NCBI GenBank assembly: GCA_902167325.1
Contig: LR632930.1
Location: 3,038,001-3,102,000, forward strand
Reading direction: 5' to 3'
Source: Chitinophaga pinensis
GTDB taxonomy: Bacteria; Bacteroidota; Bacteroidia; Chitinophagales; Chitinophagaceae
DNA: 64,000 nt
In this document: one piece after another, positions 58,736-64,000 of the stretch
Layout of the letters: each line of letters starts with the position of its first letter
Position numbering within the stretch: position 1 is the first letter of the stretch
Made by a program: the position numbers and the translations under genes
The notes under the pieces: generated by a model
Told to the model about the DNA's origin: nothing
The model's database searches: none
What the model saw: only the letters and a program-made list of their open reading frames with translations

Positions 58736-58876
58736 TGTAGGAGCAGGAGTTGAACCTGCACGGAGCAGTTAGCTGTAGCACAAAGAAGTAAATGGTTAGT
58801 TAATTATGCAACAGTTTATCCCGTTTTCTCCACCCCCGAGACAAGAGGGCATGTCTGCCAGTTTCATCATCCCACA
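58736..58876 (-). ncRNA. tRNA-like RNA (class II cloverleaf) with an oversized variable arm
   Basis: Read on the minus strand: a 7-bp acceptor stem TGTGGGA/TCCTACA (one G-T pair); TG; D arm ATGAAACTGGCAGACAT with GG in the loop, like tRNA-Leu; a 5-bp anticodon-like stem CCCTC/GGGGG with loop TTGTCTC; and a T arm GCAGG-TTCAACT-CCTGC with the canonical TTCRANY loop. Between anticodon stem and T arm are about 74 bases instead of the normal 5-20. These can fold as GGAG/CTCC, an internal loop, then CTGTTGCA/TGCTACAG with one T-T mismatch. Total length is about 141 bases. The base after the acceptor is G, CCA is not encoded, and the loop would read GUC with an atypical U37, so a normal elongator tRNA is unlikely. 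A terminator follows immediately. Confidence 0.65.
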
Positions 58877-59371
58877 ATATTGTTCCTTTGAAACTGAATG
58901 CAATTTAGGTAAAGTATTTGTTTGGTTGCTAAAAATCTAATGAAATTAAAAATGTTTAGATGAAATGTTTTTAATGTGGTTTAATATTGAAAATATTCAA
59001 AACGACATGCATTAAGCTGTGCTGCATTAGAAATCAACTAACCCATAGAGATGGAAGGGCGTTTATCCCGGCATTACTCCGGGGTTAATGCTCATAAAAA
59101 GAAGGGTTCATGTATGTATAAAGTATATAAATAGCCCTTAAACCTAATACTGTATTGATAAAGCATGGGTTTAATATACATACGGTATATATATAGTAGC
59201 ATCCGGGTATCCCTGCTGTTCAGTTGCCGTTCACCCTCTTTTGCCCCCGGAAGCCATTGCATATCCGGTTTAATTTGGCGAAATTCGCTGCCGGTTTACC
59301 GGTAAACGCCTTTTCATCCTGTACGTTTTTTCTCCAGTGTTTAGCGCAACATATTCATTATCAATCACGAT
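58877..59371. other. AT-rich intergenic region with an imperfect 22-bp direct repeat
   Basis: 495 bp without a supportable gene between the tRNA-like RNA and the ECF sigma gene. Two related 22-mers, starting TATGTATAAAGTATAT at 59113 and TATACATACGGTATAT at 59175, agree at about 17 of 22 positions and are 62 bp apart. They may be promoter or regulatory elements for the sigma gene; the AT-richness weakens this. Confidence 0.4.
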
Positions 59372-59974
59372 TTGTTAAACGAAGGCCATTATACTGACTC
59401 ACCTGCCCTGTATGCACAGATAGCTGCCGGCGATGAAGCTGCGTTCAGAGAACTGTTCGGCATCTTTACCCCGGCACTGCTCGCCATGGCCGCCCGCATC
59501 ACCGGCTCCATGGCCGTGGCCGACGATCTGGTGCAGGATACCTTCCTGAAAGTATGGATAGCCCGCGATCAGCTGACCGAAGTAACCCGGCCAGCCGCCT
59601 GGATTAAGAAGATCTGCTTCTTTCAGGCGGTCAACTATGTGCGCCGTCAGGCCATCCGCGATAAAGTATTTGATGCTGTCAGCTACGAAAAAGACAGTGC
59701 CGGCCAGTCGCTGCCCGTTGCCGAAATGGTAGAGTTCCGGCAATTACTCGGCCTTGTGAATGATGCCGTTCAGCAACTTCCTGAAAAACAACGGCAGATC
59801 TACCGCCTCAGCCGGGAACAGGGCCTTTCCATCAGTGAGATCGCTGAGCATATGGATCTGGCCGTCAGCACCGTTAAGAACCTCCTCGTTATGGCGCTGA
59901 AGAACATCCGGGCCTCCCTGCAAAAGGGGGGATATCCGTTGTTCCTCATTGTATTATTTGAAATCCTCCTTTGA
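59372..59974 (+). CDS. ECF sigma factor, FecI-like
   Basis: 200 residues from a TTG at 59372; no ATG occurs in frame before region 2. Region 2 is FRELFGIFTPALLAMAARITGSMAVADDLVQDTFLKVWI, shown in part as DDLVQDTFLKVW; region 4 is LPEKQRQIYRLSREQGLSISEIAEHMDLAVSTVKN (given in part). It is followed by a FecR-type anti-sigma gene and an STN-containing SusC gene, the standard trans-envelope signalling set in which the receptor's substrate activates its own transcription. The C-terminus is hydrophobic (YPLFLIVLFEILL). Confidence 0.9.
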   Translation: MLNEGHYTDSPALYAQIAAGDEAAFRELFGIFTPALLAMAARITGSMAVADDLVQDTFLKVWIARDQLTEVTRPAAWIKKICFFQAVNYVRRQAIRDKVFDAVSYEKDSAGQSLPVAEMVEFRQLLGLVNDAVQQLPEKQRQIYRLSREQGLSISEIAEHMDLAVSTVKNLLVMALKNIRASLQKGGYPLFLIVLFEILL

Positions 59975-60085
59975 TTTTCCCCGTCCTCCGGAAAAAAACA
60001 TTGCTTTTTTTCGGTACCAATGTTTCCCCCGATTGTCTGGTATAGATAAGGGGGATACAAACATCATCGTTTACGCCCGAATTAA

Positions 60086-61285
60086 ATGGAACAGAACGCC
60101 CGATTAACATATTTACTGGAACAACTGACGGCACATACCGCTACTGACGAAGAGCTGGATGAGCTGGCCGCTATGGTAGACGGCGATGTGCCCGGCGCAA
60201 CCATCGATGTGGTGGAAAGCTGGCTGGAAACTAACCGGCCGCAACCGCAACCTGCCTACGACCATGCCCATTGGATGGAAGTAGCGGGCCAGATTCTTGA
60301 GGCAGACAAACTGCGGGAAGATCCCGTAGCAGCACCTGAACACCGCGTACATTACCTGCACCGCTGGGGCTGGGCTGCAGCAGTGATCCTGTTGTTTGCC
60401 ACGGGCGCCTGGTTCTTTAACCATTACCGTAAACCGCAGCAGCCTCCCACCGCAAATACAGGTTCCCCGCTGGATGTGAGTCCGGGCCGGAATGGAGCAG
60501 TGCTTACACTGGCCGATGGCTCGCAAATGGTGTTGGACAGTGCCGGCAATGGCATCATCACCCGCCAGAACGGTACCGCAGTTACACTCGACAATAACGC
60601 ACTGCAATACACGCCGGAAGATGATGGCACCGGGGAAGTGAAATATAATACCATCACCACTGCCCGTGGCCGCCAGTTTAAGGTGCGGCTCCCAGATGGC
60701 ACCCTCGTATGGCTCAACGCCGCCAGCTCCCTGCGCTTCCCCGTTGCCTTTAAAGGGAAGGAGAGGGTAGTGTCGTTTACCGGGGAAGCCTATTTCGAAG
60801 TGGCGAAGAACGCTCTGCAGCCCTTCAGGGTACAGGTTCCGGGGAAGATCGATATCGACGTACTGGGTACCGCGTTTAACGTGAATGCCTATACCAATGA
60901 AAATAACAGTTATGCCACACTGGTGGAAGGTGCGGTAAGGGTATCCCTGCCCGGCAATACCGGTGGCGGCGTGGTGCTGAAACCGGGCGACCAGCTGCTG
61001 GCAGGCCTGGAAAGAATGGAAGTGATCCACAACGCAAACGTGGATAAAGCCATCGCATGGAAAAACGGACTGTTTAATTTTGAAGGAGTGGGACTCCGGG
61101 AAATGATGCGCCAGCTGGAACGCTGGTACGACCTGGAAGTGGTGTATGAAGGAAATGTGCCCGAGATACAGTTTTTCGGGGAGATGAGCCGGTCGCTCAA
61201 ACTGTCGGATGTACTGGCCGGACTGGAAAATGCCGATGTGCATTTCAGGCTGGAAGCAGGCAGGAAACTGATCGTAATGCCTTAG
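60086..61285 (+). CDS. FecR-family anti-sigma factor (DUF4974 type)
   Basis: 399 residues. An N-terminal cytoplasmic anti-sigma domain (1-90) precedes one membrane helix (about 93-110, WGWAAAVILLFATGAWFF). The periplasmic FecR domain contains TARGRQFKVRLPDGTLVWLNAASSLRFP (shown as a landmark only in part: LPDGTLVWLNA), FTGEAYFEV and IDVLGTAFNVNAY. A C-terminal STN-like DUF4974 domain follows (FNFEGVGLREMMRQLERWYDL). It holds the sigma factor until the SusC STN domain signals occupancy. The SusC gene follows after 186 bp that hold the candidate antisense RNA. Confidence 0.93.
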   Translation: MEQNARLTYLLEQLTAHTATDEELDELAAMVDGDVPGATIDVVESWLETNRPQPQPAYDHAHWMEVAGQILEADKLREDPVAAPEHRVHYLHRWGWAAAVILLFATGAWFFNHYRKPQQPPTANTGSPLDVSPGRNGAVLTLADGSQMVLDSAGNGIITRQNGTAVTLDNNALQYTPEDDGTGEVKYNTITTARGRQFKVRLPDGTLVWLNAASSLRFPVAFKGKERVVSFTGEAYFEVAKNALQPFRVQVPGKIDIDVLGTAFNVNAYTNENNSYATLVEGAVRVSLPGNTGGGVVLKPGDQLLAGLERMEVIHNANVDKAIAWKNGLFNFEGVGLREMMRQLERWYDLEVVYEGNVPEIQFFGEMSRSLKLSDVLAGLENADVHFRLEAGRKLIVMP

Positions 61286-61370
61286 TCAATCTATTTATCC
61301 CTATAACCAATTATTGAATTATCAGACATGCGAAATACTTATCAACTAAAATAGCGGACACCGGCCGGAC

Positions 61371-61403
61371 AAAAAAAACCGGAAGTGCGGCAAACACTTC
61401 CGG
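61371..61403 (-). terminator. Minus-strand terminator inside the susC leader
   Basis: A perfect 9-bp stem (61379-61387 with 61395-61403). The eight A residues at 61371-61378 become T8 on the minus strand, and there is no T tract on the + side. Its orientation is antisense to FecR and SusC. Confidence 0.7.
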
Positions 61404-61458
61404 GTAAATATGCCGGTCGATCAAAACGGGTTTAGAGACCTCCATTTTTAACAACCAA
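61371..61458 (-). ncRNA. Candidate antisense small RNA at the start of the SusC gene
   Basis: A perfect TAnnTTTG element (TAGATTTG) lies on the minus strand at 61472-61465, over the SusC start codon. Initiation a few bases downstream and stopping at the terminator above would give an RNA of roughly 85-90 bases, antisense to the SusC leader. No TTTG -33 box is visible. Bacteroides fragilis DonS-type RNAs occupy the same position, between anti-sigma and SusC genes and antisense to the latter. The start position is approximate. Confidence 0.45.
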
Positions 61459-61471
61459 ACGTTGCAAATCT

Positions 61472-64000
61472 ATGCAAAAAACTGCTTACTGGAGCTGTTG
61501 GGACTCGCCGTGCCGGCTCCCAACCAAAATGCTCCGGATCATGAAAATTACAAGTCTTCTCCTTCTCGCCATTTGTTTACACGTTTCTGCCAGTACGTTT
61601 TCGCAATCGATCACGTTCTCGGGCAGAAACGTTCCGATGAAAAAGATCTTTGCCACCATTAAGCAGCAAACCGGTTATGTGGTATGGGGCAAGTCAGAAC
61701 TGCTGCAAAATGCAGGTCCGGTTTCGGCATCTGTACAGAACATGCCGCTCACCAGTTTCCTCGATCTGATCATGAAAGATCAGCTCTTTACTTACAAAAT
61801 TGCTGACAATACCATCCTGCTGCAGGGCAAACAACTCCGTGCAGCCGATGGTAACCTCATGCCTGTGCAGGATTCGCCTGTAAAGGGGCGGGTTACCGAC
61901 AGTACGGGTATCCCCCTCATCGGCGCTACCGTGGCGGTAGTAGGGAGCAGCCGCCCGGCCGTTACGGATATGGAAGGCGTGTTCACCCTTTCAGTTACCG
62001 CCGGCAGCAGGCTCCGCATCAGTTTTATCGGTTACAGAACCAAAGAAATTACCGTTACCGCAGCGATGCTGCAATCGGGTAACGTGGGCAATATTATCCT
62101 GTCCGTTATTTCCGAAACCCTTACGGGGCTGGAGGTAACGGCCAATACCGGTTATCAGAAAATTCCTTTGGAGCGTGCCACCGGATCGTTTGGCGTGGTA
62201 ACGGAGGAAACGATCAATGCCCGGATGGAAATGAGCCTGTTGGCACGGCTGGAAGGTACGGTGCCGGGTCTTTTTATGCAGAACGGCGCTGTATATATCC
62301 GCGGGCTTTCCACGCTTTACGCCACGCAAAGTCCGCTGATAGTGGTAGACGGCTTCCCTTTTGAAGGCGATCTGGGCTATATCAATCCGGCCGATGTGGT
62401 GAATGTAACCGTGATGAAAGATGCCGCGGCTTCCTCCATTTACGGCACACGGGCTGCCAATGGCGTGATCTCCATCACCACCCGCCATGGCAGCAGCAGG
62501 AAACTCACCATCCATTACAGCAGCTCCGCTTTTGTAAGCGGTAAACCGGATGCAGGCTACATGAACCTGCTCAACTCCCGCGAAATGGTGGACCTGGAAC
62601 AGGAAATGTTCAATATCTGGCACCCTACCTACAACGATGCCATCCGCCGTGCAGGGCAGCCCAAAGCACGCGAAGCACTGTATAATCATGAGCAGGGCCT
62701 TATCACAAAAGCCCAGCTCGACGAAACACTGGAAAGGCTGCGCAACTCCAACGGGCAGGGCCAGCTGGAAGATTTGTACATGCGTAACAAATTGAGCCAC
62801 CGCCACAGCTTATCCGTGAGCGGAGGAAACGATGTGCATCAGTACAATGTGATGATGAACTATACCGGCAGTAATGATTACGGATTCCGGACCAATAGTG
62901 ATGAAGTGAACATTGGGATCAAAGACAAAGTGAAAGTGTTCAACTGGCTGGATGCGGAAGCAGGTGTGCAAACGAATATCAGTGATGTAGACAGGATCCG
63001 TGAAGGCCCTTTGGGCTTTTACCGTAACATGCCTTATGAAATATTGCGTAACCCCGATGGCAGTTCCGCTCCGTTCACCAAACTGAAATCGGATTATGAA
63101 ATACAACGCCTCATAGCACTGGGGCTGCACGACGAAACGTTTAAACCGCTCGACGAGATGAATAAATCGGAATTAAAATATAATTCCAACTACTTCCGCC
63201 TGCAGGGCGGGTTCACCGTAAAGATCATCCCGGGCCTGACGATGGATCTGAAATATCAGACAGAGCGCGGCTCCTCCCACGATAAAAACTATTACAGCTC
63301 CGATTCTTACTACGCCAAAAATATGATCAACGATGCCGCTCAGGTCATCAATGGTGAACTGGTGAAGAATGTACCGGATGGCGGGCAGATGTACGAAGTA
63401 AGGACCAACAGCAAATCCTACACCGCCCGTGGTCAACTGAACTTCGACCGGCGCTTTGGTTCCAAACATCAGCTTACAGCCCTTGCCGGTATGGAACAGC
63501 GGGCCATTGCAGTTTCCCGTACCAGCGTGTTTAAAATGGGGTATAATGATAATAACCTCACGTTCCTGCCGGTGAATGAAATTGCCCTCGGTAACCTGAA
63601 AGGCACCGAATCACTCACCAGTACTTATGCACGCAGCTTCAACGACGGCAATAATTTTGGTTATGAGGAAGACCGCTATGTATCCACCTATGCCAACGCA
63701 GGTTATACGTACGATGGTAAATACAATCTGACAGGCAGCGCCCGCATGGATAACTCCAACCTTTTTGGCACCGACCGCCGTTACCGCTACCTGCCCCTGT
63801 GGTCTGTAGGGGCCAGCTGGAGGCTGACGGAGGAAGACTTTATGAAAGATATCAGCTGGCTGAACTCGCTGAGCATCCGCACTACCTATGGCTTAGGAGG
63901 TATTGTGGCCAGAAGGGTAGGGCCGTATCTGCAGGCAAGGAGCTATTTCCTCGCAGAAGCGAATGCCACTGCTACCGATATTATCTATCCTCCCAACAAA
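61472..64000 (+). CDS. SusC/RagA-family TonB-linked receptor with STN domain (3' truncated)
   Basis: Open to the end of the window for 843 codons, so the C-terminal barrel is missing. The ATG at 61472 gives an N-terminal extension before the hydrophobic signal (MKITSLLLLAICLHVSAS at 61541), a layout common in STN-type SusC proteins; ATGs at 61529 and 61541 are alternatives. Next come an STN domain (VPMKKIFATIKQQTGYVVWG), a carboxypeptidase-like domain (VKGRVTDSTGIPLIGATVAV), a plug with MKDAAASSIYGTRAANGVISIT and part of the barrel. With the ECF sigma and FecR genes upstream it forms a substrate-sensing import system. A SusD partner should lie just outside the window. Confidence 0.93.
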   Translation, partial: MQKTAYWSCWDSPCRLPTKMLRIMKITSLLLLAICLHVSASTFSQSITFSGRNVPMKKIFATIKQQTGYVVWGKSELLQNAGPVSASVQNMPLTSFLDLIMKDQLFTYKIADNTILLQGKQLRAADGNLMPVQDSPVKGRVTDSTGIPLIGATVAVVGSSRPAVTDMEGVFTLSVTAGSRLRISFIGYRTKEITVTAAMLQSGNVGNIILSVISETLTGLEVTANTGYQKIPLERATGSFGVVTEETINARMEMSLLARLEGTVPGLFMQNGAVYIRGLSTLYATQSPLIVVDGFPFEGDLGYINPADVVNVTVMKDAAASSIYGTRAANGVISITTRHGSSRKLTIHYSSSAFVSGKPDAGYMNLLNSREMVDLEQEMFNIWHPTYNDAIRRAGQPKAREALYNHEQGLITKAQLDETLERLRNSNGQGQLEDLYMRNKLSHRHSLSVSGGNDVHQYNVMMNYTGSNDYGFRTNSDEVNIGIKDKVKVFNWLDAEAGVQTNISDVDRIREGPLGFYRNMPYEILRNPDGSSAPFTKLKSDYEIQRLIALGLHDETFKPLDEMNKSELKYNSNYFRLQGGFTVKIIPGLTMDLKYQTERGSSHDKNYYSSDSYYAKNMINDAAQVINGELVKNVPDGGQMYEVRTNSKSYTARGQLNFDRRFGSKHQLTALAGMEQRAIAVSRTSVFKMGYNDNNLTFLPVNEIALGNLKGTESLTSTYARSFNDGNNFGYEEDRYVSTYANAGYTYDGKYNLTGSARMDNSNLFGTDRRYRYLPLWSVGASWRLTEEDFMKDISWLNSLSIRTTYGLGGIVARRVGPYLQARSYFLAEANATATDIIYPPNK

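Noticed and set aside
58736..58876. tmRNA (ssrA)
   Set aside because: Far too short, has a complete D arm and anticodon-like arm, and no tag reading frame is visible.
58736..58876. Ordinary tRNA-Leu or tRNA-Asp
   Set aside because: The D arm is Leu-like but the loop would read GUC. The variable region is about 74 bases, and position 37 is a pyrimidine.

Overview
The window reads as chromosomal DNA of a Bacteroidota bacterium, most likely a Chitinophaga-type member of the Chitinophagaceae. The reasons are two SusC-type TonB receptors (one with a SusD partner), DUF4959/DUF4998-type surface lipoproteins, an ECF sigma/FecR/STN-SusC trio, many secreted glycoside hydrolases, TAnnTTTG promoter elements, starts without Shine-Dalgarno sequences and roughly 50% GC. 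The assignment is inference from gene content; no rRNA or marker gene is present.

Layout. (1) 1-1315: end of a HEAT-repeat/cytochrome c protein. (2) 1.6-6.5 kb: a phosphonate or organophosphate utilisation cluster (zinc-type dehydrogenase, phosphonatase-like HAD enzyme, alkaline-phosphatase-superfamily hydrolase, XRE-cupin regulator, OPA-type MFS transporter). Its three upstream regions share a GGAAA-N5-TTTC(C) motif, a candidate operator for the XRE protein. (3) 6.5-10.4 kb: GH29 fucosidase, GH16 lipoprotein, an SDR. (4) 10.4-16.6 kb: a two-gene conflict-type operon, a CHAT-like protease followed by a 1431-residue protein with two STAND-type ATPase modules, a membrane helix, a coiled coil and a beta-propeller. 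(5) 17.3-43.3 kb: a large glycan-utilisation region. It has sulfatase, SusC, SusD and two surface lipoproteins on the + strand, and a tight minus-strand operon (RraA-type aldolase, two GH2 enzymes, enolase-superfamily dehydratase, sodium symporter, small membrane protein, SDR). A divergent AraC regulator faces a 21-bp-spaced direct repeat; a three-domain esterase and a GH110-like beta-helix enzyme follow. (6) 43.6-49.9 kb: a Crp/Fnr regulator with a symmetric operator, a YegP-like protein, and a sigma / anti-sigma-like / DUF4097 / TonB-receptor operon. (7) 50.4-56.5 kb: a small secreted peptide with four cysteines, a strong terminator, then a beta-propeller lipoprotein, a CxxC thioredoxin-like lipoprotein, a dedicated signal peptidase I, an O-antigen-ligase-like membrane protein with a TPR-like tail and a transglutaminase-like lipoprotein; this looks like a peptide maturation or export locus. 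(8) 56.5-64 kb: GDPD, a hypothetical protein, a tRNA-like RNA with a very large variable arm and its own terminator, and an ECF sigma/FecR/SusC trio with a candidate antisense RNA over the SusC leader.

Three intergenic loci (1.44, 16.97 and 57.56 kb) carry degenerate repeats with a strict 11-bp period but different consensus sequences. The best candidates for undescribed biology are the tRNA-like RNA, the four-cysteine peptide locus, the CHAT plus double-STAND operon, and the 11-bp periodic repeats.
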